In this document: positions 24,940-38,700 of the stretch, in pieces
Position numbering within the stretch: position 1 is the first letter of the stretch
Layout: each line of letters starts with the position of its first letter
Source: Rotaria macrura
Lineage: Eukaryota > Rotifera > Eurotatoria > Philodinida > Philodinidae
Assembly: GCA_900239685.1 (NCBI GenBank)
Contig: OENT01000003.1
Location: forward strand, 248,001-312,000
Length of the DNA stretch: 64,000 nucleotides
Direction: 5' to 3'
Notes under the pieces: generated by a model
Database searches by the model: none
Told to the model about the DNA's origin: nothing
Seen by the model: only the letters and a program-made list of their open reading frames with translations
Made by a program: the position numbers and the translations under genes

Positions 24940-25591
24940 ATTTTAACAACTAGAAACTAGAGTAAAAATAAACAGATATCCTATTTTTTATATTCTGTCT
25001 TACAAAAGTATATTTCATTTGATTTTTTTCTATTTCATCATCCTGTCCAATCGGTTCGCATTATCTAGCAATCAAAAAAAAAACATTTTCTTCGATATCT
25101 AGCGACCGATAATGAGTGACATCTAATTCTTTGTATCATTATGCGTTATTACATATATGATATATTATGCATTCATTTTCTCTATTCCTTACTATTCGAG
25201 CTTGTGCGGTCTACTCTTTCTTTTTTTTCAGTATTCCTGTAAAAATACAGGCAATTTCTGCATATACATAAGATGTGCATGTAAATACAAGGACAAAGAT
25301 AATAAATAAAAAAGTACAAAACTATATTCTATGATTGTGCAATAACAAATATAATTTTACGTTTGGTTGAAAAAATAAATCTAAGTCTCCAGCGATAATA
25401 TCAGAACGAAAGGAAAAAGAAAATTCTGCACTCAAGCAAAGGTTGTGCTTTTTTTCCTCTTGACAGTAAAACTGCATGCTTCCATAGCAAAAGTGTCGCA
25501 TATTTACGAGTATAAAATCTTCACTGGTTAATAAACCTTTGACAGCAACTTAATCTTTATTTTATTCGTAACGCTTTTNTCATCTTTCAAG
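24940..25591. other. Divergent promoter region between FARSA and the BTB gene
   Basis: About 650 bp between the start of FARSA (-) and the first visible exon of the BTB gene (+). It should contain the FARSA promoter and the missing 5' exon and promoter of the BTB gene. I could not place that 5' exon. One base (25579) is N. Confidence 0.5.
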
Positions 25592-26799
25592 GGGCTTCAT
25601 GTGTTGTACAATTTTCATCGCAATACAATGATAGTACATGGTCTGCGAATCAGGTAATTGGACCACCGAAAGTCTATCCTCGACATGGTATAGTTAATGA
25701 CGGAAACTTTGAAAAAATGAACAATGCATTTTTCTCTTAATTGAAATAAATAGGTGATATAGTTGGTGCATGGGCTCAAGGTAACCGAGCCAATGATGAA
25801 TATATCATAGTTGGATTTGAACGAGCAGTTTATCCCGAACAAATTGAAATATATGAAACATATAATCCTGGTGCTGTTATTCGAGTATCTGCACGCAACG
25901 GTATGTATAGAATTATTTTAAACCGACTAATGCCTCCATAAGTTTATATATCTATGATGACAATAGGACGAGATAATGGTAATTGGGAAACGGTTTGGCA
26001 GACTGAAGCACCACATGTTGAAGCTCAGTGTATGTAATTTAACATGAAAGGAAAGAAATATTCGACAATAGTAAAATTTTCGATTTTTTAAGCACGCATT
26101 TTTTCTCTTGCATGTCCAAATCTAACATGCGGAGAAATAAATCAAATTCGTCTCGACATTAATTGTAGTGCCGCTAGCAATTGGTGTGAAATCGATTGTA
26201 TTAAACTCGTTGGATATGCATCTCATAACGATTTGTCATACATAGAGTTGAAAAAAAATTTAAAACAATTACTACAAGATAATTATTTAGCTGATGTTAT
26301 GTTTGAACTTGACAATGGACAAACGATTTCATCACATCGTAATATTTTGAGTAATCGATCTATTTATTTCGCTCAATTATTTGAAGAATACCCGATGAGT
26401 CAGCGAGAACCGATCAGAATAAAAAATACGTCGTACGAAGCATTTTATCAAATTCTATATTTTATTTATACTGAAACATTAGAACCTGTGTTAGTTTATC
26501 AAACATGTTTGGAATTGATGCGTAAAGCAGATGAATATCATTTGAGTCCAGTTTACGATGAAGCTTTTAATGCTTTAAAGACGATTATCAATAAAACCAA
26601 TGTCCTAAAACTATTTAGTGAATCTGGCCTATTTCCAACGTCAACGGAAGATAATCAACAAGAAACTATAGTTCTTGATGATGTTGTTAGTCTATGTGTA
26701 GAATTCATTCAAAAAAATCGTCGAGATGTCTATCTCAGTGATGAAATGCGAAATTTAACAAAAGATATGCTATTAAAATTAATTCAACTTGTTCAATAA
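25592..26799 (+). CDS. Discoidin-like (FBXL4-type) plus BTB/POZ protein, 5' end not found
   Basis: Four visible exons, 25592-25687, 25754-25900, 25967-26029, 26093-26799, with short GT-AG introns. The first starts after a TTTCAAG acceptor mid-codon, so an upstream exon with the start codon is missing. The N-terminal part (VVQFSSQYNDSTWSANQVIG, YIIVGFERAVYPEQIEIYET, NPGAVIRV, WETVWQTEAP, NQIRLDIN, WCEIDCIKLVG) closely resembles the galactose-binding-like domain in front of the LRRs of FBXL4. In place of an F-box and LRRs it continues into a BTB domain (LADVMFELDNGQTISSHRNI...YFIYTETLEP-like) and a short BACK-like helical tail. BTB proteins are often cullin-3 adaptors, so a ubiquitin ligase adaptor role is plausible but inferred. 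AATAAA follows at 26856. Confidence 0.8.
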
Positions 26800-27179
26800 T
26801 CTAAAGAGTTTGTTTTATTTCTTTTTCTTTTTTTTTCTTAAATACATTTCTTATGAATAAAAAGTGCATAGCAAACTTCTTTTGTTGGTTAGTTTGACTT
26901 GGTCGCCATATTATAAAAAACCTTGAGGATGTCGTTGACTTTGTTCGTTAAGTCGACTTTTTTTCGGCAACATGCAAAATTTTTCAACGAACATCATACG
27001 AGTTTATTTCGTGCAACGCTAAGATTATTGTTAAGTGTCTTAATCGATACGTTGAAGATAGATAATATGACGCGCCAAAATAATCCAAATATTGAAACTA
27101 TTTTTTTGCCTATGAAATGTTAATTTATAACGTTCGAGTTTGAAATTTAACTTTTTATTTTCTTCTTTTCATCCATCAT
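26800..27179. other. Short intergenic region
   Basis: About 380 bp holding the BTB 3' UTR and the promoter/5' UTR of the next gene; a pyrimidine-rich tract precedes the ATG at 27180 but there is no AG at the start codon. Confidence 0.4.
26856..26861 (+). terminator. Poly(A) signal of the BTB gene
   Basis: AATAAA 57 bp after the stop codon on the coding strand. Confidence 0.6.
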
Positions 27180-28764
27180 ATGTCGCAAGCTTGCAGTCGT
27201 CATATAACGACTGTTCGAGTCTCGCGAATCCATACAAAGCAACAAAAAGAGTTAAAAGATTCTAATGCAAATCATTCGATTATTGCTGCTACATCATTTC
27301 TAACTGAAGAATATGGTCTTGTGCCATGTTTTTGTGATCATGATCCAAGAACCATGATGACACGTCGTCATCAAACATCAATACTATCTAAATCATCGAA
27401 TGCGTTTTGGCATCGACAAGTTAAATCGCAAGATAAGTCAACTAATAAGAAGCAACAAAGAAATAATTCAACAGCATCTGAAAATCAACAAACAAACTCG
27501 TTGGGTTCTCATCATTTTCAAGCATTTCGAAAATCTTTCGTTCAAAGATTTCAACGCAAACATAAGCGAAAACTACCTACGATTACAGCTCGATCTATTA
27601 TACGTAATCGTACAAATACCAATCCAATGAAACATACCGTTGTTGAAGATCATTCTCGCAACGATCTTGTGAATAAGATGAAAATAAGTATCGATCAACC
27701 TTCAACAACTCAAGATCATAGTCGACACATGTCATATGATTCTTGTCAGTTTGTTGTACAAGATGATAATTCTAATGATAATGATAACGTAGAGAATACT
27801 GCAGATGCATTAGAGCCACCTATATCATCATTGCAAAATGAACAACAGAATATCAATGCAACGAATCAAATTAGTCAAACTATTCAAGAAACCTCTCGGA
27901 CGATTATGAATGATCTCATTTCATCAAAAAAATCAAAGCATAATACAGGTATATGAGATATTCAATGGTAAGTTTTGGTTTATGACCTGTGAGAACAAAA
28001 AATATATTGTCCATGTTAAGAGTATAATTTCTAATTTAAATCTGCTTCAGATGTGGATCGTTGGCTATTTTTGTTTTTGATTCGGCAGTGAAGATTTCAT
28101 TCGATTAATTGCTCTATTTTAGTAATTACTGGAAAAAAACCTTCTGTTAGTACTCGAAACAAGTCAATTCGTTTAGCGGCTATTTCATCGAAAGGAAAAA
28201 TATCGAACAAACGAAAACGCATTCCAAAACGAAAAACATCTTTATCTAAGAAAAAAATTATCAAAACATCAAAAGTTAAGAACTCAACAACTACTTTATC
28301 AGTGAATGAATCAAAAACAAATGCTAAAGGCAGGGCAAATGTACATGGTACTTTCGCCAGTCAAAATGAATTTCATTCTCTGGCACGAATGCAAAATTCG
28401 TAAGCATACATCGATGTCTAGAAAATCTTTTCATCTGATATATACATTCATTCTACATCGTAGAGATGAAATAACTACAGACAATGTATATAACAATCAT
28501 TTATGTTGCAAACCAATTACATCTGTTCAAGGTCTATCAATAAATGATGAAAAAAAGTTAATCGAAAACGATTATTTGACGTTAATTTCTTTATTACCAC
28601 TTTATCTTGATTCACATGGTAATTTCCAACATGAACTTCGTCAGAAAACTAATATAAGTTACGTTGGTGCCTTACAACTAGATCGTCTTATGAATGACTG
28701 GGGCGCAACACGATTATTTATTGGTGCTAATAGTCACCAGAAAACATTATCACAAATAATATGA
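27180..28764 (+). CDS. Unrecognised basic, low-complexity protein
   Basis: Three exons, 27180-27948, 28123-28399, 28464-28764, joined in phase (448 aa). The N-terminal third has a short Cys/His patch (PCFCDHDP). The middle is very basic and Ser/Asn/Gln-rich (SFVQRFQRKHKRKLP; RNKSIRLAAISSKGK; SNKRKRIPKRKTSLSKKK), suggesting a nuclear, nucleic-acid-associated protein. The last ~100 residues look globular (EKKLIENDYLTLISLLPLYL ... ALQLDRLMNDWGATRLFIGA). I do not recognise a family. The exon joins are supported by GT-AG sites and uninterrupted frame, not by homology. It is convergent with the minus-strand gene ending at 28922. Confidence 0.6.
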
Positions 28765-28921
28765 GAAAAGTAAACTCAAGAGTTTATTTTTCTCTATCAC
28801 CATTCGATGCAAAAGAGAAAAACATGTATCAAACATCGGAAGAAAAAGAAAGAACACAGTTCTTCGTTTCATCATCACTGTAGTATCGTATGGAAAAGAA
28901 ATACGAAGCAGATAATAATAA

Positions 28922-29563
28922 TCATTTTTTTGTTTTCGATTTTAATGAAGTACTTTTTCTATAAAATCTACGTGTGAACATGCCGTATGTTTTTGTTATT
29001 TGATGACTAGTACATGCATCCATAAGATTGAATGACTTTAAAACAGTTTCATCAATATGTGCGTGTATCGAATCGACTAAATGTCTTGTAATAGTTGGTA
29101 GGTTAGTAAAAACTACAACAATATAATCGATCCATATTAGTATCGAAACAATGGGTTTTTGTTGTGATGTCGACGATTGTGTAGATGAGATTGAAAAAAG
29201 TTCACTTGTTGATGTTGCTGTTGACTCATTTTGACGTTTTATACCATAGACTTTTAACGTTAAACGATAGAGATATCTAGTGATGGCAAATGGTAATATA
29301 AATAGTTGACCAAAAAAACGTACGACATGCAATAAAGTAAAGAGAAAAAAGGTAATCGGATTGTCTGAATGAAGGAAATCACTGAATTTAAGCTGTTTAC
29401 GTTCACGAATTGAAGAATAATCAACAAGAATAGGTGTTTCAATTAAAGAAGTCGGCGATATTTCTTCACAAATCGATAGAACGTTACAGGAAACACCACG
29501 ACGCCGTAATGGTCGTCCTTGTAACTGTGATCTGTGTGAAGATAAAGTTGATCTTTCGTCCAT
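28922..29563 (-). CDS. Putative membrane protein of unknown family
   Basis: Intronless frame of 213 aa starting at ATG 29563. It has one strong hydrophobic stretch at about residues 70-95 (ITFFLFTLLHVVRFFGQLFILP) and a second near 140-155 (VSILIWIDYIVVVF), which could form two membrane segments or a hairpin. Both ends are polar and basic (RRRGVSC near the start; RRFYRKSTSLKSKTKK at the end). I recognise no domain. Length, absence of low complexity and codon usage similar to neighbours favour a real gene; 5' exons could be missing. Confidence 0.5.
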   Translation of the reverse strand: MDERSTLSSHRSQLQGRPLRRRGVSCNVLSICEEISPTSLIETPILVDYSSIRERKQLKFSDFLHSDNPITFFLFTLLHVVRFFGQLFILPFAITRYLYRLTLKVYGIKRQNESTATSTSELFSISSTQSSTSQQKPIVSILIWIDYIVVVFTNLPTITRHLVDSIHAHIDETVLKSFNLMDACTSHQITKTYGMFTRRFYRKSTSLKSKTKK

Positions 29564-32500
29564 AATTAAAAGTCACTTGAGCTTGGTCAAAAGATTTATA
29601 TGATAATATGAAAATGCATTTCTTTCATTTGAGTTTCACGAGAAAGCAAAAGTAAAGTAAAGATAACTCAGAATCTACTGATTGGTTTGCAAGAGTAGCT
29701 TATCAGATTATTGCAATATAATATAGATGAAAAAAGGGGTCGCATAAATTTATAAGTAAATATATGACGTCAAACTCGTGAATAGTAAAAATATTTTTAG
29801 GATTAAACGAAATGTTTGTAAGCAATTCAAATCATTTCGAAATTGTGAACATTTTTACATGTTAACGATAGAAATCGCTGATCATCTTCTGCGCTAAAAA
29901 AGACTTTGCCACTGAAAACCCGCAATGACTCATACGAAACTGTTTTTATAACGAAATTGAAATTGAAATCGTTTTTCAAGCTCTCGTATGAATTCAAGAT
30001 CCTTTCAAAACAATTAAGAAAATTCTCGGAAATGTTTCGAGTTCTTTACAAAATTTGAATGTGCGTTTAAGCTTTGTATCATCCAAAAACAACTATTTTT
30101 TATGTTGTGAAACTTGTACAAAATCACTTTTTTATTTCGCATATAACACATTTGTTTATTTTTTAGTCAATAACTGTGAAATATATTGTATTCTATTATG
30201 TGAAGAAGTCGATGAAAAAGAAAAGCTCTTCTTCACATTGAATACAATTGATCAGTAGAACATTGAAAATTCTTATATTTCTCTATGAAAGGGATAAATT
30301 CAAAACGCAGTTAAATGAAAATAGTCAACGATAGGTGAAGATCTTCTTGGCTGAAACGTCAATTGGCTTATCTTAGCAGATATATGGGTAGGATTCGTGT
30401 TTTCATGCATGATGAATTGCTAAACACAGGTTTCTTGAAAACATCAATCAATTTCTTTCGTCTACCTGTTATGTTCTTTTCTTAAGACTTGTTGTCTCTG
30501 TAATAATCATAGAGTAGATGAAAACAAATTGTATCTAGATTCTTTTCATGTAACTTTTTTGCTAACATAAACTTACAGTGGTTGGTTTCGAAAATAGTCG
30601 AAATCATATATACCAATGAATCATGTTATAACTTGAAAAATAAGAAATTTTAATTTTATCGACAAGTAACCGAGCTCATTCGTAGACTTTCGCCGATATT
30701 CATAGTTCTCTGATCTTTATTCCTTGTTTAAATTGATTTTCATTGTTTTCTATATAACGAATAGAAAGATTATTCAACTATGCCTTTGTCTTGTTCAAAT
30801 TTTAAATAATAATAAAAATTATACTGAAATTACAATTCTCTTATTTCGACAAAAAACACTATGGTATCAGTGCTTATCTATTTTTTTAAGACAATCTCAT
30901 GTCAAATATCATTTTCAATCACGACTCAGAGCCTACGAAATATCAATCACTTCCTATAAGTAAGATCAATAGTGAAATTGTTGTATTATTGTGAGTATCG
31001 AAAAACTCCTAAGTCACAAAACATCTCTGTTCACAGTCCCAGTGCCTTTTTCATGAAAATATCTAATTTTTTCAAAAGTAAACATGTGTCAATTACAGAT
31101 CTCACCTACGAAAGCAATGTCACTTGCTTTATAAGTGTGTCAATCAGCACTTGAAACTGATTTTTTAAGAGGAATTTATTTTGTATTGTATTAGAAATTG
31201 ATATCTCGCATCTCAGTTCCCTCTCTGCGATGAATAATAGATAAATCTAGTCAAAAAGTCATTTGAACAATGAAAAAACTGTCAATCACTTGTGATATGC
31301 TGTTTGAAGATTAAAAGATCTGCGAATAGCCGATAAACAAATATCGTTTATGAAATTAATTTTTTCATATTTTCCTGAAAAGAATATTGAGTATGGATTT
31401 GATCGAGAAGAATAGTTACAGAAACAATTTCAAATACGCATATACCGACTCAGCTCCTTTTCTACTCACCATTAATATGATATCTGTTGAAAGTCAAGTG
31501 GAGATTTTTCTGTTTGAAAATCCTCAAAAACGAACCAGAAATGACAGATATCGAGTTCCAAGGTTAGGATTTGAAAAAAAAGGCTTTACTAGACATCGAA
31601 TTACAAGTTGAAAAGAACTACATGAAAATGCGTACAGTGTACTTCGCATTCAAGGAAACGATATCGATGAACTAACTCGGAAAAACTATGACTTCGCAAG
31701 AACGCAAAAAAATACATTATTTACATTTGTACAACTGAGTCTGGCAGGTATTTTACATTGGGCGGTAGAAAAAACATGAATATCTAAGTAGTTCTAATAG
31801 ATTCCGCTAGATAAAATAATTAAACATGAAACATGTCTATAATCGACGAATCTTAATAAAATATGCATGAACTATTAGGTCAAAAAACAATTTTTTATGC
31901 TTTTAAAACGCAGATGATATTTGTAATCATACTATTTAGTTTCATCGAAGGACAAGCACTTGCATTAGAACTAGAGTAACAGATTTCGTTCAAAGTGTGA
32001 TGCAGACAATAGATGTGACACATCGAGTTATCATAACATGCCGGATAAACTTGAGAAAGAGAAGCATAGTTTAATTATAATTTTCTAGTTAATAAAATTA
32101 GGTTCATATTTTCTGAGACGCCGGGACAATAACTTAACATGCGTCTGTTTTTATTATTGATTCGGTGTACTTACCAAGATTGCCAAGTAATAATGAGTTG
32201 AATGAAGAGCTGTGTCATCCTAGCATACACTACTACTTTATTATTTTTAGTAATAATTATCGATAATTATCAATGTCTTCGTCATGTTTCTTCATCTTAG
32301 TCAAATGAGCAGTACTTGTAGTAATATTTCATATTCTGATATAGCCCTTACTCGCTGAGGAAAAAACGAAACTCACAAAACAATCGTTTTGGTTCAACAA
32401 AAATCTACAATATCAATTAAAACAGAGCAACCTAGCTGTTGTTCTGCCACATCAAAAAAAGAGCATCATCAACTTCCATTTAGAAAATCATTGGTGACAA

Positions 32501-35500
32501 TATAGTTTTCTTAATTATTAACTAACAACAATCAGAGTTTGAAGACAAATCAAAAGTTGACAGAGAACATGAGAAAATATACAAAAACTAGCAATATGTT
32601 CCAAAATCAATCGATCATGAACTTACGAATTCGTAGTCCTTTATCTAGATAATTCTTGCTCAATGTCCAGTTATCATCATCTAATTGTACATGTCTTTCC
32701 ATTATTCCAAACTTGTTTTGTTAGACAGCGTAAAAACTAGATCAAATCATCGAACTAGATTCTAATTTTCGAGAAACTAAGTGAAATTGACATGTATCGA
32801 ATGAGCTCTCTTCCATTTAGTTGAACAATGAATTCTTCATAGTTGTTTTTAACAAGATCACAAAACAATTTACTTTAGCACTATATACTGTCATTCCTCT
32901 CACATATAACTAACTAGTGTAAATTGTATCCATTTAGTTCTTTTTTGAAAATCTAATAATGAAATAGCATTGTATATTTTCATACGAACTATCCCATTTT
33001 GTTGATTTATATCAAAGTAATTTATTTTTGAAGATAACAAAAAGAATTCAGCGAACATTGTCAGTTATTTATAATACATTGATAATCGATCATTATTGAA
33101 ATTCTTCATTAAACATCTATAAATTTTAATCTAATGATTGAAATCAAAAACTGTTATTCAGAGACTACATATTGAATTTATCATATTTTCAATCTACTGA
33201 ACTAATCTAATCCATAAAATAGATAAATAGATAGATTTCAAATTGAAAGATTCAAATAAATCTGAAATACAATAGATGCTGGTTTACTGCTCTGCTGACG
33301 GAATCGTTTATTTTTGTATAGAATGAATGTAAGTATTCCTATTTTGTTACTGCATTGAGGGATCTGAAGGTTTTGTTCACTATTTAATACAAGTATCTAA
33401 TCTAGATACGTATTTTTCACAGTAAAGACTAGGCTTGTCTTTTATTTATGTTGTTATACATCTTTTCTGACGAGTCTAACATGTAGAGACACCAAAACAC
33501 TATAATTAAACTGCTATTCCCCATCAAGACACAGATGAATTTATCATTTTGTCACATGTATAGTATTAACTTATAATAAGATCTGAATTGAAATTTTCTC
33601 AGTACCCTCAGTTTCTATGAACAATCTATACGGTATTCACCATGTGATCTTGAAAGATAGTTCTAAATTAACTCAACTTCGCACACTAATTAATCTGGAA
33701 TCGCGGAAAAGAAAAATTAGCGTAAGATTGGACCGAATGAGTTAGAAGAAAATGTTTCGGTTAGAATTAGGGTTTACTCGGTATTTTTCGAGAGTTTTTC
33801 TACAAGTTACATCGATCGCATAGCTTCATCACTATAATGGGTCATGGTAAAAAATCTCAATGTTGACACTTGTCGAAATACGATTATTCGATTTACGGTT
33901 CAACGTAGGACACATATTGCATAAATTATCGTACGTTTATGTTATGAAGTTCGATATTGAGGGTAGACTGTGCTTATGAAAACTTTTTTGCAGAAAAATA
34001 ACCTCTGGTCATGTGTAATTTTAATAGTCTCTTGTGTTTCAATCGATGTTTGAAGTTTCACAAGAATTGCCTCTATGACGACGACGATTACGATGTAGTA
34101 TGATAAATAAATCATATACAATCTTACCATAAGCTAATCCACGTTGTTATGTAATTCTTCGTTGAAAAATGTACACGTAAGATAGATGTTCTACTGAAAA
34201 ATGGAAACTAACTCCAGAGAATATGGATCAGCGTGACAGAACTATGAAAGTTACCAGCTATTAAAAGAAAGAATTTGAATGCTTAAACAAAATTAAGTAA
34301 AATGATGTTTTAGTTCGATATTTCGAGTTTTCCGTTATAATTCTTGATGTTTCAACTGAATTAATGTGTAGAAGACAGAAAATGGTGTAGATTTTAATTG
34401 ATAGAACATTGTATTGATTCAATGAAATGGTGTTTGACAACGGAAAATTTTCATAATCAATAGTAATTATTCAAATAACTGCATTTTTCTATTTCAGAGA
34501 AAAGTTCCATTGAAAATTTTGTGCAGAATCAACTTTTGAAAATCGCTCTTTCTCTTATGTCTCACTATAAAAGAAGAAATGCATTGGTGAACTCATTTAT
34601 TTTTCGAACATCCGATGAGTCTTCAAGATTAAAATATTCATCAAAGGTTTGATATCATTTACATGTCTAGAGCTATTTATATGAGCTGTCATATATATAT
34701 TCGATGTAGTCTACTGCTTTCGTCTCATGTTGCTTACAGAATAAAACAATTGTTTCTTTTCTATTCATAGAAAGTGAACTAGTGATCATACATCTTTAGT
34801 TATTGCAATGAATTGTAAAAGTATTCATCATCGATGATGTATGTTTATGAAAATAAGTCAATAGATCAATTGTATGCAACTATAACTACTATGAATTTTT
34901 TATAAACAATAGACTTGTTGAAATTTTAGAAAAACATCTAGGCAGATCATTATTTTTTCGAGTAATCATATATCACTTTACACTGTATTCTCTTCGTGGT
35001 ACGGTTAATAGCTAATTTTTTTGATAGGAAAAGTAATTTGTGGTTAGAAAAATGACTACAAATAATGTAGAATCAGACGATCTATATTAATAAAGGTCAT
35101 AGAAAATTTGTCTAAGAATTTCGTGATGCAAAAAACTGAGATATACATAGTAGCATTTGATGTTTTCGTAGCTGAGAATTCTCATACTTGTGAATCGGCG
35201 GATATGAAACGCTGTTGCGTACAGCAGTCAGTGGTCATAGTAAAGACAATACGTGTCTTGCTTTCTGATTGTATTGTTTCACTCAGTTTTGCTTTTTTTT
35301 TTCTTGGCTTGAATCGAAACTGAAGTGACACATGTAGGAAGTACTAATATTTGTACGAAGAAAAATGGAATGAAAAACGATACATTATTAATAATTTAAA
35401 GAATGAAAAATGGAACGAAAACAAATGAGAGCACAATGGAAGATGCATAATAGTAATGAAGATGTGAGTACAGAAAGAAATGAAACAAAAAGAAAACAAC

Positions 35501-35756
35501 AGATCGATCACTGCTGATTGAGAAAAGAAAATTTATAAGTTTTTTTTTAAAGCAAAGTACATTTTAACTTGCATGAACAAAAGAAACAGAAAACAAAATT
35601 TTCACTGCATTGTCTTTGGAAAAAGATGAAACGAAAGACGACTTTTTATATTGGTTTTCATATACGTATCGATTAGTATTGGGTATTGTCTCCTGCAATA
35701 TATTATAATTTTTAAATAAAAAACATTGGACATTTATGTACACTTATAAATATTAA
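29564..35756. other. Gene-poor stretch, 6.2 kb
   Basis: AT-rich, without a reading frame that shows conserved motifs, splice context or repeat structure that I can support. Open stretches at 30055, 30724, 31387, 33942 and 35108 are short and compositionally like the background. It includes the promoter of the 28922-29563 gene and the 3' UTR of ESRP. Confidence 0.4.
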
Positions 35757-38700
35757 TCATACATTACCTCGAAGAACAAGTGTAACAGGTCCTGGATGCA
35801 TTTGTCCAGTTTGTAAATAAATTGATGGAGATATAGGTGGGGTAGGATAATAGAAAACTTGCATAGGATAATAGGTTGCATTTGGATGAAGTCCATTCAT
35901 AGTAGCCGTTGTTATGGGACCAGCAATGGCCGAAGCCGATGATGTTGGTGACTGACCTGATGGTAGAGAACTATTAGATATAGTTGTTGATTGAGACGAT
36001 GCAGTCAGAGACATTGGCATGTTTGGCGGAAGCATTTGTGGTGGAATAGTCGATATAGGTACGAGGGGTGCAGCTAAAACAACATTGATTCAATCAATAG
36101 TCAATATTTTTTAGTCGAAAATATTTTTGATTAAGAAAAACAATTCTATCGCATTTACCTCGATGTGGAGAAAACATTGTTTGCCGTTGAACATTCGGTG
36201 GTATTAAATTTGACGGTACAAGGCCAAGTAAAATATGATTCATATCTTCACCTGAACATTGAATTACTTCGATATATCGTTTTTTACCATTGAAAAACAT
36301 ATATTTATTATTTTTATGTGCTGCTGCATTGAATGAAGCTGCTTCTGAATTCATTTGTATGAATGCTTCACCTGACGGTTGACCCTTTAGAAAACAGAAA
36401 TCGTTGATTTGTTTTTTTCTATTCATCTCTGAGTAAAAACATACATGTGCATTGTAAACCATATGAACACCTTGTGCTACCTAATAGAAATAAAAAGCCA
36501 CTGTTGAGAATCAATAGTGGTAAATTAACATTTTTCCTACTATATGTTGTGAATGAACACCAAGAAATTCAAGTATCTGTTCAATACCACATTCAACAGG
36601 TAAATTACGAACACGAATACAATCTTTTTTATTTCCACCGCTTAACATTTCAGGTGGTAACATAGGCAATGGTGCAAATGGAATATCTTTCAATGAGGTT
36701 TGAAAATTTTTTGGATCTTGACTTCGACGAAATACCTAAAGAAAACAGCATATGAAGTCAATAGATTAAAAGAAAAAAGAATGCGTTCGATTAACCTGTT
36801 GTACTTCGGCTGTTGTACTACGAAAGAGTTCAATATATCGTGTACCCATGATTTCTTTGTGTTTAACTAATGCTTGTGCTGCTTCATTTTCTGTTTTGAG
36901 CATAACGAAAGCATCACCTGTACTTCGTCCATCAGGATAGTGAACAAATAAAACACCTTCTTCACCATCAACCACATGTGTGGATATGTCACCACGAGTA
37001 AAAAATTCGATCTAAATATTTACGATAGAAAAAAAAATGTACAATGGAATAGAAGATTGTCTTCTACTACAGGTAAGATTCGATCCAAAATTCGTAAACT
37101 CAATTGCAGAGAACAAACAAGAGAAAAGCTTGTTTCTTGCATCTATTTTATCGTATCTACAGATAAATCGTGCAAAATAAAGTTTTTATTTCGAACAAGA
37201 AGACCCATTTTACTTCCAATTTATAGAGCAAAGAAAACAAATAATTCCCGTCAAGATAATTTATCTTGCTGTTTTTAAATGATGTGTTATATAAACCTCA
37301 ACCAATAGGAATGAAAATACTGGAAGTAAATGACAAAAATCCATAACTACGATATTAGTGAAACCCATTGTACAATATATTTCTATTCTTTGTCTTTTTT
37401 TTTTGTTCTCTTTTCGATTATTATTATATATTTTACTAGAGTAAAAACAAACAATGTCACTTTCCCCAAAGGCGTTTCTTATGGCGTTAAATAGTTTCTG
37501 ATTTATTATTAAATTTCATAAATATACACGCAGATTTATATGAATATCAAACATCCAAAAACCAATATTGTTGTGTTGTTGGTTAAAGCAACTCACATAC
37601 ACAAAGGCATAACATTACGTTCATAAATGCTCCCTTTCCCGTCTGCATAATAAGTCACACAAATCTGTTCCCTATCCCATAGAAAAAATTTTAATCCCAC
37701 GTTTTTTTTCACTCTATCATTCCCCATGTTTGGTGCTGTTCATTTGCTATTCCCCTTCACACATAAACACACACACACACACACACACACGCATGAACAT
37801 ACGTGTCGTAAGAAAAATTCGATAGTATCATTTTACTACAACCTTCCCGTTGCCCGCAAGAGATTGAGAAAAAAAATGAGAAAGAACAATGAATGATGGT
37901 AAGATTTCCCCGCGTGCATATGTTTTACAATAGAACGCTTTGTTGATTTATTTCTGTAATACCTGTGTTTTCTATTTCATGATTGACTCGATTTATCTGC
38001 AATAGAAATATACGTATTGTAAGCTTAGACATTTGCACGGATATATTATATAAACAAAATATTCTAATGGTTAGAAAATTTCAATACAACCACTCATTGT
38101 TATTCGTTTTGAACATCATTTTACATCGACTACACCACTTAAGCACATATAGCAGTATATATTTATTTATCATGGATACATACCACATCTTTGGCAGTTG
38201 CATCAAATGGTAAACCACGCATACGTATAATAATTTGACCGTCGCGTTGTAAAAACGCTTGAGCTTCCGAATTCGATCCTATGATAAGTAAACAAAAGAC
38301 CAAAAACAATTTAACAATGTGCATGTCGAATGAAGAAGAAAAAAACGAATGGAAAATAGTTGTATTCATTAATATGCTCACCGTATTTCTGCATACAAAT
38401 TTATTATTCTTTAATAGATATTTGAAGAAGAAGAAAAAAAAGAAATAATATCAATGTATATGAATCGAGTTGAAATATTCCGTTAATGAAATGGCCTCTC
38501 TAAATGAAGTGATTCTTCGATTTCGTCTCTTTTTAAGAAGTAGGGATTTAAAGATACTGATAGTATCAAGACAAAAGAAAACGAAATAAAATGAAAATGA
38601 ATGAGTGACAGTAGATACAGTACTTAATACTTTTGCATTTATTCCCTCCCTCTCTATCTTTCTGTTTCTGTCATAAAGGTGCACCAACATGACTCTAATT

